Assembly (NCBI GenBank): GCA_001799045.1
Contig: MGRY01000197.1
Location: 1-12,046 of the forward strand
Direction: 5' to 3'
DNA from: Deltaproteobacteria bacterium RIFCSPLOWO2_02_56_12
Lineage (GTDB): Bacteria > Desulfobacterota > Binatia > UBA9968
Length of the DNA: 12,046 nucleotides
The stretch's first letter is position 1; the number at the start of each line of letters is the position of its first letter. The position numbers and the translations under genes are program-made. Below, one piece after another: positions 1 through 6,598 of the stretch. The notes under the pieces were generated by a model. The model searched no databases. It was not told where the DNA came from and saw nothing but the letters and a program-made list of their open reading frames with translations.

Positions 1-1075
1 AGCTCGATCCCAGGTCCACTCCAAGCACCTCAAAGAAATTCGGCGTTACCGTCAGGTAGCGTGCCGGGTTTTGGCCATCAAGATTAAAGAACTGGTACTC
101 AACCCCAAAGTTCTTGAGCGGCAAAGCAATGCAGTCTCCCTGCTCCCATTGATAGCGTGTCCCATCCACATCCACTGCCCCACGGCCGTCAAGGACGTAG
201 TACACTAATCCGCCAGGACATCGCTGGCGGCCCGATTTCCCGCCGGGAGGAATCTCCTGAACGTAGACCACCAGGCTCCTGATAGCGGTGTCTCGTTTGC
301 CAGGGTGCAAATACCATTTCATGATCCCCTGCCGGTTACGCTCCCAGGGAAGATCCGGCCCGCAAACAACCTTTAATCCCGTCTCGCTCTGTCTCCGATA
401 TTCATCCCGCAGCTTGAAAAGGGCATCGAGCAACGTCGTGCCCCCGGCCTCTTTCGCTTCTCCGACTATGGCGCGCGGAAAGCCCGCGTTTTGAGATGAC
501 GCAGAATAATCTTGCCTTGTGCCGGGTTGGGCATTCTCTTTGGCATTTTCAAGCGAAAGCCAGTCAGGAGAGGTCTCTAGCTGAACGACCTCACTGCTCA
601 GGCACTCCTGGAAGGCCATCGGGATAAACGCCAGCCAGCGCGCCGGCCTGCTGGAGTGGCGGTTAAAGTGCTGATGAGCCACCCCGCCCGGTTTAATCGG
701 CAAGAGCAAGAGGTCACCGGCCGTCCAATCGAACCGTTCCCCATCCACAATGGTATATCCTTCCCCCTCAAGAACGTAGATTGCCAGCCCGCCTTGATGG
801 CGATGCATCCCTGAATGGCGATGGATGATCTGCTCAAAAACCGCCATTGTTTGTAAAGCGGTATCGGCCTTATAGGGAGGAAGCAGATAGTACCGCACCC
901 TGCCCTGGCGATTTTGGTACCAGGGGGTTTCTCTGCCTTTGATGACGACCAGTCCACTCTCGGCGCAAAGACGGCGCTGGCGAAAATCCAGGATGAGTTT
1001 TTCGTACCATGGGTCTACGGGAACTTCCGCCTCAGCCCTAGATCCTGGGGGACGCTCGCCAGCCCTCTTCGTCAC
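1..1075 (-). CDS. Bicupin protein, gentisate-dioxygenase-like fold (3' end beyond window)
   Basis: The open frame runs leftward off the window edge; 358 codons are visible. I chose the GTG start at 1075 because an AGGAGAG Shine-Dalgarno lies four bases upstream. Two homologous cupin domains are visible. The first (about residues 78-140) has HRH at 91-93 and a second motif GDLLLLP...HQHFN at 120-138, so it can bind a metal, probably Fe(II). The second (about 265-335) repeats the same pattern (GGLVYYVLDG, GDCIALP, YQFFN), but all four ligand positions are changed: Q284, C286, Y327 and F329. The fold resembles ring-cleaving bicupin dioxygenases of the gentisate family, but the substrate cannot be read from the sequence. 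It follows the TPP-enzyme beta gene by 53 bases on the same strand, so it is probably the last visible gene of that operon. It could instead be a non-catalytic sensor or isomerase-type cupin. Confidence 0.85.
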   Translation of the reverse strand, partial: MTKRAGERPPGSRAEAEVPVDPWYEKLILDFRQRRLCAESGLVVIKGRETPWYQNRQGRVRYYLLPPYKADTALQTMAVFEQIIHRHSGMHRHQGGLAIYVLEGEGYTIVDGERFDWTAGDLLLLPIKPGGVAHQHFNRHSSRPARWLAFIPMAFQECLSSEVVQLETSPDWLSLENAKENAQPGTRQDYSASSQNAGFPRAIVGEAKEAGGTTLLDALFKLRDEYRRQSETGLKVVCGPDLPWERNRQGIMKWYLHPGKRDTAIRSLVVYVQEIPPGGKSGRQRCPGGLVYYVLDGRGAVDVDGTRYQWEQGDCIALPLKNFGVEYQFFNLDGQNPARYLTVTPNFFEVLGVDLGSS

Positions 1076-1128
1076 ATTTCTCTCCTCATGTCTTGGAACG
1101 GGTTCAAAGAGAATGGAAATGAATGGGC

Positions 1129-1737
1129 CTACTTCCGGGTGGAGTAGTAGGCGGAGAATAGCGGCCGGCCCTCCAGCTGCTCGATATGCCGGGCAAAGGT
1201 GAAGGTCGTCTCCGGCACTGAGGGCAATTCCTTCGTCCTCTTGTATTCGGGCTCTGTATCCACTTTGGCCACCACCATAGCCAACTCGCTGCCCTTCAGG
1301 AGCCGCTCCACCGCCTCTCCGAACTCCTCTAGATTCCGCGCCGTGCAGGTGTTCGCGATCCCACACGCCCGGCCTACCGCTGCAAGGTCCACTTTGCCCG
1401 CAGTAGCCGTAGGCAGCTTGCCGGCGGATTCATAGCTCTCATTATCGAATACGACGATCCCCAGGTTTCCGGGGGCCTTGTTGGCTATATCCCCCAGGAC
1501 CGCGAGATTGAGGAGGAGGTTGCCGTCACCATCCAGCGAGACAACCTTACGGTGAGGGAGCGCAAGGGCCAATCCAAGCGCTATGGCAGAGCAGGCCCCA
1601 AGTTGCGCCGAGTGCGGGGTAATCTGGGGGCGGCGGTATTCGGCTAGCTGGTAGGCGGTATTTCCAGTTCCGGTAATCACCAAAATGTCATCCGTGAGCT
1701 TTGGTCCCAGGATGGACATGCACTCATACCTTTTCAC
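1129..1737 (-). CDS. TPP-dependent decarboxylase, beta subunit (sulfopyruvate decarboxylase ComE-like)
   Basis: This 202-residue protein matches the C-terminal (PP) half of thiamine-pyrophosphate decarboxylases. The cofactor and Mg2+ signature is GDGNLLLN at 70-77, followed by VVFDNESYESAGK near 95-107, the family's 'DN..y.s.G' segment. The N-terminal ITGTGNT stretch and the conserved GACSAIALGLALA helix also fit. In ComDE and phosphonopyruvate-decarboxylase systems this subunit binds the diphosphate of TPP, while the alpha subunit supplies the activating glutamate. The likely reaction is non-oxidative decarboxylation of a 2-oxo acid carrying a second acidic group. The start is GTG at 1737, supported by AGGAGG seven bases upstream. 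The gene follows alpha by 22 bases, so the two are presumably cotranscribed. The exact substrate (sulfopyruvate, phosphonopyruvate or another 2-oxo acid) is unresolved. Confidence 0.88.
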   Translation of the reverse strand: MKRYECMSILGPKLTDDILVITGTGNTAYQLAEYRRPQITPHSAQLGACSAIALGLALALPHRKVVSLDGDGNLLLNLAVLGDIANKAPGNLGIVVFDNESYESAGKLPTATAGKVDLAAVGRACGIANTCTARNLEEFGEAVERLLKGSELAMVVAKVDTEPEYKRTKELPSVPETTFTFARHIEQLEGRPLFSAYYSTRK

Positions 1738-1759
1738 CCTTCCGCCTCCTGCCGCACTA

Positions 1760-2260
1760 CTAACCTAAGACTTCGCCGGTGAGAAGCACAGCCGTGGTCT
1801 TTAACCAACTCCTGCCCGAGGCCACGGCCGCCTTTATAGCCGGCTTCACATCCTCTATCTTACCCGCTATTTTGTACGGTATCCGGAGCTCGCGTAAGAC
1901 CGGTTCTATGGTCAAGGTATAAACCCAGAACTGGGGCTGGGCATCCCCCACGTCCCCTCTGTAGGGTATCACCAGCAGGATGGGAACACCCCAGAGCAGG
2001 CAGACAGTGGTTAGGTGGAGGGCCGACGCCATTAAGCCGCAGGTGGGGATCAGCGCGACGGGAACTTTGCCGCCGAACCAGGCGCCCACGCAGGCCGAGA
2101 CCCCGATACTCTCGTTACTCACCGGCACCACCTCAAAGCTTGGCTCTCTTCGCACAGCATCGAAGACCGGGCTGGATAGGCTATCGGGCAGATAGGCTAC
2201 AAAGTCAACTCCAGCCTCCTTCAGCCCCTCGATAATAGCCGTGACGGCCTCCTTCTTCAT
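1760..2260 (-). CDS. TPP-dependent decarboxylase, alpha subunit (sulfopyruvate decarboxylase ComD-like)
   Basis: This 166-residue protein corresponds to the N-terminal (PYR) half of a TPP decarboxylase. It shows VAYLPDSL near 21-28, the VSNES segment with glutamate E50, the residue expected to activate the TPP aminopyrimidine, then GAWFGGK, GLMASALHL and the IPYRGDVGD..Q loop at 98-110. The length is normal for separate ComD-type subunits. It is the first gene of a leftward operon (alpha, beta, bicupin). The ATG at 2260 is preceded by a purine-rich GGAAGGA about nine bases upstream. A perfect TATAAT lies about 60 bases upstream of the start. ComDE acts in coenzyme M synthesis in methanogens, but bacterial homologues are often catabolic. 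The divergent solute-binding protein favours a catabolic role here, which is inference. Confidence 0.88.
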   Translation of the reverse strand: MKKEAVTAIIEGLKEAGVDFVAYLPDSLSSPVFDAVRREPSFEVVPVSNESIGVSACVGAWFGGKVPVALIPTCGLMASALHLTTVCLLWGVPILLVIPYRGDVGDAQPQFWVYTLTIEPVLRELRIPYKIAGKIEDVKPAIKAAVASGRSWLKTTAVLLTGEVLG

Positions 2261-2318
2261 AGAGATGGTCCTTCCTTCTCTGTTGCCCCACTGCTCCTAT
2301 TCTGTCCACGGCGTCTCC

Positions 2319-2344
2319 ATTATATGGTATAGCCCCGCGTGCAA
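2319..2344 (-). promoter_or_regulatory. Candidate promoter for the decarboxylase-bicupin operon
   Basis: On the minus strand a perfect TATAAT occupies 2324-2319. A TTGCAC hexamer lies at 2344-2339, but the spacer is only 14 bases, shorter than the sigma70 optimum; a 17-base spacer would place a poor hexamer (TAGTTG) at the -35 position. The site sits 59 bases upstream of the alpha-subunit start codon. It is a candidate only. Confidence 0.3.
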
Positions 2345-2408
2345 CTACCTAACCAGGTGTAGCGGAGACCAGGGGTGTCACATAGTCCCCTTTTAGATGA
2401 GTTTTCAG

Positions 2409-2437
2409 TTGACTGTCAAGCGGGCAGAGGATAGAAG
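2409..2437 (+). promoter_or_regulatory. Candidate sigma70 promoter for the solute-binding protein gene
   Basis: TTGACT at 2409-2414 and TAGAAG at 2432-2437 are separated by 17 bases. The expected transcription start is near 2444, downstream of the ATG at 2440 and upstream of the ATG at 2464. If real, this site supports 2464 as the translation start. The two promoter candidates in this intergenic region face away from each other with about 65 bases between them, so shared control is possible. Confidence 0.3.
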
Positions 2438-2463
2438 ATATGGAATTAAAAAAGGATCCAACT

Positions 2464-3471
2464 ATGAGAGATGCAGCAGCAAGAACCTGTTTCGTACGCC
2501 TCGCCGCCACTTTAATTCTTTGTTTGGTCGCAGCCACTCCTCGGGCACAAGAGGAAGATCGGGCTGCGGCTGCTAAGAAGGAAGGCAGACTGCAAATTTA
2601 CTCGGTCATGCCGGCGACCTATAATCAGAGAATGGCGGAGACCTTTTCGCGAAAGTACCCCTTCGCCCAGATCACCTACTACCGTTCCCGTGGCGAGGCC
2701 CTCCTGAATCGCGTGCTCAGCGAGGCGCGGGCCGGGAAGGACAATTTCGATGTGCTTTTCATCGACACCTTTGAGACACTGGAGATCAAGCGCCACGGGC
2801 TGCTGTTAAATTACTTCTCCCCGGAAGCCCGGGGCTACCGAGCGGTCGATCGCGACGCAGAAGGGTTTTGGACCGACTTTACCAATATCTATATCGTAAT
2901 CGCATTCAACAGCCGGCTCGTGCCAAATGGGAAGGGTCCCGGAGATTGGGGCAATCTGCTCGATCCATACTGGAAGGGGAAAATTGGCCTGGACGATAGG
3001 GAGTTCGAATGGTACGGCTCGCTAATCCACTACTGGGGAAGAGAGCAGGCAATAGGGTTCATGAAAGCCCTTAAGGCTCAGGTTCCTCAGATGCGCAGCG
3101 GCCACACGATCCTCGCCCAGCTTAACGCTGCGGGAGAGATACCCGTTTCCATCAACTATGCGGGTTCGGTCGATGCCTTGGCCAAGAGAGGGGCGCCCCT
3201 GGGCTGGATCAAGACGACCAGACCGATTGTGTACAAAAGTACCCTTGTCAGCATCGCCAAGAATACCGCTAGCCCTAATTTGGCGAAGCTCTTCGTTGAC
3301 TTCTGTCTTTCTGCCGAGGGGCAGGTTGAGGTCGTGAGGACGGGAAGCGCGCCGGCTCGCCCCGGGATCGCTCCTGAGGCAAAAGATTTAGACCTCCGCC
3401 CTGTTCCCCTTGAAGTTACGCAAGGTCTAAGCCGTTACGTGGAGGAATTCCGTCAGCTCTTTCAGCGTTAG
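2464..3471 (+). CDS. ABC-type extracellular solute-binding protein (family 1, Fe3+/polyamine-type fold)
   Basis: This secreted periplasmic binding protein of 335 residues captures a solute for an ABC transporter or related system. The start at 2464 has AAGGA seven bases upstream and gives a textbook signal peptide: basic start, hydrophobic LAATLILCLVAA, cleavage near ATPRAQ/EED. An in-frame ATG at 2440 would add eight charged residues. Family hallmarks are KKEGRLQIYSVMP near the mature N-terminus, FDVLFIDTFETLE, NLLDPYWKGKIGLDD, GHTILAQLNAAGEIPVSINYAGS and the C-terminal LFVDFCLSAEGQVEVV. No permease or ATPase gene is in view. It is divergent from the TPP decarboxylase operon, which suggests that the bound ligand or its product feeds that pathway. 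The 'iron' label commonly given to this family should not be taken as its ligand; a small organic anion is equally likely. Confidence 0.88.
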   Translation: MRDAAARTCFVRLAATLILCLVAATPRAQEEDRAAAAKKEGRLQIYSVMPATYNQRMAETFSRKYPFAQITYYRSRGEALLNRVLSEARAGKDNFDVLFIDTFETLEIKRHGLLLNYFSPEARGYRAVDRDAEGFWTDFTNIYIVIAFNSRLVPNGKGPGDWGNLLDPYWKGKIGLDDREFEWYGSLIHYWGREQAIGFMKALKAQVPQMRSGHTILAQLNAAGEIPVSINYAGSVDALAKRGAPLGWIKTTRPIVYKSTLVSIAKNTASPNLAKLFVDFCLSAEGQVEVVRTGSAPARPGIAPEAKDLDLRPVPLEVTQGLSRYVEEFRQLFQR

Positions 3472-3488
3472 GGCCCGGTGCAATCTGA

Positions 3489-3521
3489 AGTTGCAGCCTC
3501 AGCGGGGAATTCCCTGCAACT
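3489..3521. terminator. Possible hairpin between convergent genes
   Basis: AGTTGCAG at 3489-3496 and CTGCAACT at 3514-3521 form a perfect eight-base inverted repeat with a 17-base loop. It lies in the 27-base gap between the convergent stops and reaches into the last codons of the dihaem cytochrome gene. Neither side has a clear T-run, so an intrinsic terminator is uncertain; it may act bidirectionally or be coincidental. Confidence 0.25.
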
Positions 3522-4242
3522 CGCCTAACTCCATCCGCTCCTTGGCGACAGGGTCAGCAAAGTACTGAACGTAATTGAGCACCAGCGCTCTCTCTTGAGA
3601 GCTGAGGATATCCCTGAAGGGCGGCATTGCAGTATTGGGCTTACCGTCGGTGACGACGGAATAGAGATAGCTCTCCGTTTGCTTACTGAGCCAGAGGGCG
3701 TCAGTGAAATCCCTGGGCTCAGGAGAGAGGATATGGCCTACGCGGCCCCCTCCGTTGCCCAATTCACCATGGCAGCCGATGCAGTAGGTTTGATATAGGC
3801 TTTGGGCCGCAAGGTACGTCTTAGGGTTCCTGGAAATCTGAGGAACTTTCTCGCCCGCGACCGCCGGCCTGGCGGGCGCATCTTTGTTGAGTCGATTAAG
3901 AAACGCGATCAGGGCGTCGATCTCATCGTCAGACAGGTAGCCAAAGAAAGGCATCGGACTCCACGGCAGAACTGCCCGGGAATCGACAAAGTAGGCCCGG
4001 TACCAGTCCCGTGAGCGAGCAGCGGTTTTCCGCAGGTTGGGGGCAAAGCCTCGGGGAACCTCCACATTCGCCAACGCAATGGTCAGGACATGGCAAGAGG
4101 TGCACGGCTCTCGCATAAAGACCGTTCGGCCTTTTTCCTCAAGAGCGCTCAGACGCTCCCCGCGCAAAAGCTCAGGCTTCTCGATGCAGCCACCCACAAG
4201 GCCGAACCCCAATAAAAAGAAAAGCGGGAAAGCGCGCTTCAT
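3499..4242 (-). CDS. Dihaem cytochrome c lipoprotein of a Rieske/cytochrome b complex
   Basis: This 247-residue protein has two c-type haem sites, CTSCH at 47-51 and CIGCH at 154-158, each followed by a plausible methionine ligand (SPMPFF, M97; TAMPPF, M206). It is therefore two class-I cytochrome c domains in tandem. The N-terminus (basic start, hydrophobic FPLFFLLGFGLVGGC) ends in a lipobox-like VGGC, so Cys19 is probably lipidated and the protein sits at the periplasmic membrane face. I chose ATG at 4242: the in-frame GTG at 4263 lacks a Shine-Dalgarno and would spoil the signal peptide. It is the last gene of the bc-type operon, starting 34 bases after the pentahaem gene's stop. Its likely role is to carry electrons from the complex to a soluble or terminal acceptor. 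Confidence 0.88.
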   Translation of the reverse strand: MKRAFPLFFLLGFGLVGGCIEKPELLRGERLSALEEKGRTVFMREPCTSCHVLTIALANVEVPRGFAPNLRKTAARSRDWYRAYFVDSRAVLPWSPMPFFGYLSDDEIDALIAFLNRLNKDAPARPAVAGEKVPQISRNPKTYLAAQSLYQTYCIGCHGELGNGGGRVGHILSPEPRDFTDALWLSKQTESYLYSVVTDGKPNTAMPPFRDILSSQERALVLNYVQYFADPVAKERMELGELQGIPR

Positions 4243-4276
4243 GCTTGTCAATTTTCCTGCCACAAGGAGCGCCCTA

Positions 4277-5392
4277 TCACTGGAGCGTGCTCAGATACGC
4301 GGCCAGCGTTTTTATTTGCTCATCGTTCAGATAGAGCTGGGGCATCTTCCCTCCGGGCAAAACCTCTTCGGGATCCCTTAACAGGCGCTCCAACTCCTCG
4401 GTCTTTCGCTTTCGACCGATGTAGGTCAAGGCCGGCCCCACTTCTCCTCCCCTATTACCAATGGAATGACACATAGTGCAACCGGCCCCGTGGAAAAGAA
4501 GCCCTCCGTCGTACCGAAACTTTTCCGCGGCGGCGTTTTCCGGGAGGTTTTCTTTCTCTTTCTTTGCTTCCTCCTTCGGCTCTTCACCTTGATAGGATTT
4601 TGTCCTTTGCTCCGCCGCGGGCGGGGTGTTTCTGAATCGGTCGCGGCTGTCCAAGAGCGTCATCAAATAAATAGTGATGTCCTTGACCTCGGCTCGCGAA
4701 AGCAAAAAGACCGGCATGGTGGAACCCACAACTATTGCCTGAGGCCTTGCAAGGTGAGCATAAAGCCACAGCCAGCTGCGGTTGCTTCCAACCGCGCTTA
4801 GGTCCGGTCCTTCCTCGCCCCCTACCCCGCGGATTTGGTGACACCCAAGGCAAAGATAGCGGTTGACGAGCTGCCTGCCCCGGACCACCGCCGCGACGGC
4901 CTTCGGGGACAAGTTCGCCTCACCATGGCAGCTGTAACAAGCAGCTTGCATGTACTCTCCCCTCAACAAAGGCTTCGCGCGGATATTTCCCTGGCCATGA
5001 CCCTCCAGAGTCGTCACGGCCCTGCCCTCACCGCCGTGGCACACGACACAACCAAACCGCTGGGCGGGATGACTGACCAAAAGGGAAGAATGCGCCCTGA
5101 ACGGCTCGGGCGCATCCCGAAACATCGGATTATCCACCGCCAAATGGCAAGTAATGCACCGTTCTACGCTTCTGTGCTCCTTGGGTTGCAATTGTTTTAT
5201 CTCTACAGGTTGAGCCCGCACCCACTCTTTCTGGGCTTCGCTATTGGCACGGAGGAGCGCCAGTCGGTAGTAACTCTCCTGGTAGCCTTCCCATTCCTGA
5301 GTCGAAGCGTCCCACGCCGCCCATCCCAGTATGGCGGTCAAAAGAAGACATGCCAGGATAACCCACCGCTCTATTTTCTCCACCTCATCCAT
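4277..5392 (-). CDS. Membrane-anchored pentahaem cytochrome c of a Rieske/cytochrome b complex
   Basis: This 371-residue protein carries five CxxCH haem motifs: CITCH 79-83, CVVCH 115-119, CYSCH 152-156, CLGCH 181-185 and CTMCH 305-309. One N-terminal transmembrane helix (about 10-27) has no cleavage site, so it is an anchor with the rest in the periplasm. The first three haems are close together with nearby histidines (H101, H108, H131) as possible distal ligands, resembling a compact multihaem module. Haems 4 and 5 lie in class-I-like domains with methionine candidates M226 (GSTMPVF) and M350 (GGKMPQL). These two domains are joined by a charged Glu/Lys-rich linker at about 262-290. Its ATG overlaps the cytochrome b stop by one base (TGATG), so translation is probably coupled. 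It takes the place of cytochrome c1 or f as electron acceptor from the Rieske protein. Confidence 0.9.
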   Translation of the reverse strand: MDEVEKIERWVILACLLLTAILGWAAWDASTQEWEGYQESYYRLALLRANSEAQKEWVRAQPVEIKQLQPKEHRSVERCITCHLAVDNPMFRDAPEPFRAHSSLLVSHPAQRFGCVVCHGGEGRAVTTLEGHGQGNIRAKPLLRGEYMQAACYSCHGEANLSPKAVAAVVRGRQLVNRYLCLGCHQIRGVGGEEGPDLSAVGSNRSWLWLYAHLARPQAIVVGSTMPVFLLSRAEVKDITIYLMTLLDSRDRFRNTPPAAEQRTKSYQGEEPKEEAKKEKENLPENAAAEKFRYDGGLLFHGAGCTMCHSIGNRGGEVGPALTYIGRKRKTEELERLLRDPEEVLPGGKMPQLYLNDEQIKTLAAYLSTLQ

Positions 5393-6591
5393 CAGTCAGG
5401 TCCAGGCCATGCATTCCACGGCCAATAAAAGTTCCAGTTGGGCCCGCGAAAATACACGCCGATCAAAATTGTCACGACAATCCCTATTAGTAGCAAACTC
5501 CACAGAATGATCATGCCCAGGCGCTTGCGGGCAAACCATTCGCCGACTCCGTCCGGCCCGCGGTCGATATAAGGAAGCACCAATAAGAAGAGGGTCAGCA
5601 CAGTGGGCACCATCACGCCGCCCCAGAAGGCTGAGTAGCTTACGAGCTCCTGTAGTCCCAGAAAATACCAGGGGGCCTTGGACGGATTGCTGGGTTGAAG
5701 CGGGTTAGCTTCTTCCTCAAGTGGAGCATTGAAGAGGAGCGAGACCACCAAGAGTCCAACCGTCAGCACGACGAAGACGAGGAGTTCCATATAGACGACC
5801 AGTGGAAAGGTAGGGACGACTCCGTCTGCGGACTGGGGCTCCTGCTGTGGGGGACGGGCCAGACCGCCATCTTTTATGACCCGCCAGATGTGGTAGTTGA
5901 TCAGCAGCGCAGCGACAGTGGGAACGGCAATCACATGCAAGGTATAGAAGCGCAAAAGGGCCTCGCTGCCTACGGTGTCGCCTCCTAGAAGCAGGAATCG
6001 GAACTTTGGACCCAGAACAGGAGCATAGCTGGCAATATTTGTTCCCACCGTTACGGCCCAAAAGGAGAGTTGGTCCCACGGTAGGAGATAACCTGTAAAG
6101 CTGAGAGCCAGGGTGAGAAGAAGCAGGATCACGCCGAGAACCCAGTTAAACTCTCTAGGGGGTTTGTAAGCGCCGGTGTAAAAAACCCGGCACATGTGGA
6201 GGAAGACAAATACAACCATAGCTTCGGCGCCCCAGCGATGGACGTTACGCACCACCCGACCAAAGGTCACGACAGAGTCGAGGTCCTGTATTCGCCCGTA
6301 GGCCGCGCTGACTGAAGGCTCGTAGTAGAACATGAGGTAGACGCCGGTAATCCATTCGATGACAAAAAGGTAGAAGCATATGAGGCCGAGTCCAAGGGTG
6401 CCGGCGGGTCTGATGCTGCGGCGGTAAACCCGCGTCGGATGAACATGAAGGACCAGGTTGTTGACCACAACGCCCAACTGTTGCCTGAGGGTTGCCGGAT
6501 AGCTGCCGCGAAAAATAGACCGATAGATGCGATAAAGGGATCCTCGGAACTCCTGGAGAATCGTTTGGACTATTTCTCGCGGCGGCTTCAA
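5392..6591 (-). CDS. Cytochrome b, fused b6/subunit IV type
   Basis: This is the quinol-oxidising membrane core subunit, 399 residues with about seven hydrophobic helices: four b6-like, then three like subunit IV. Haem-ligand pairs are H118/H132 (13 residues between) and H219/H234 (14 between), the b6-type spacing. TGYLLPWDQLSFWA and the quinol-site segment KAPWYFLGLQEL (305-316) are clear; the Glu of the classical PEWY is replaced by Pro. No cysteine is seen where cytochrome b6 attaches haem ci. I chose TTG at 6591. The frame is open upstream to 6780, but that part lies inside the preceding gene and looks like non-coding translation. No in-frame ATG lies in the helix-free N-terminal stretch, and a purine-rich GGGAG is about 12 bases upstream. 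The start sits nine bases after the upstream stop. Confidence 0.9.
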   Translation of the reverse strand: MKPPREIVQTILQEFRGSLYRIYRSIFRGSYPATLRQQLGVVVNNLVLHVHPTRVYRRSIRPAGTLGLGLICFYLFVIEWITGVYLMFYYEPSVSAAYGRIQDLDSVVTFGRVVRNVHRWGAEAMVVFVFLHMCRVFYTGAYKPPREFNWVLGVILLLLTLALSFTGYLLPWDQLSFWAVTVGTNIASYAPVLGPKFRFLLLGGDTVGSEALLRFYTLHVIAVPTVAALLINYHIWRVIKDGGLARPPQQEPQSADGVVPTFPLVVYMELLVFVVLTVGLLVVSLLFNAPLEEEANPLQPSNPSKAPWYFLGLQELVSYSAFWGGVMVPTVLTLFLLVLPYIDRGPDGVGEWFARKRLGMIILWSLLLIGIVVTILIGVYFRGPNWNFYWPWNAWPGPD

Positions 6592-6598
6592 CGTTGTC

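Noticed and set aside
598..957. Complete open frame of 119 codons on the minus strand
   Set aside because: It is in a different frame from the bicupin gene, which is continuous from 1075 to the window edge with clear family motifs; the 119-codon peptide has no recognisable pattern.
4466..4801. Plus-strand open frames opposite the cytochrome c genes (also at 4835-5428 and 4037-4381)
   Set aside because: They are antisense to genes with five and two CxxCH motifs, and their translations show no family features.
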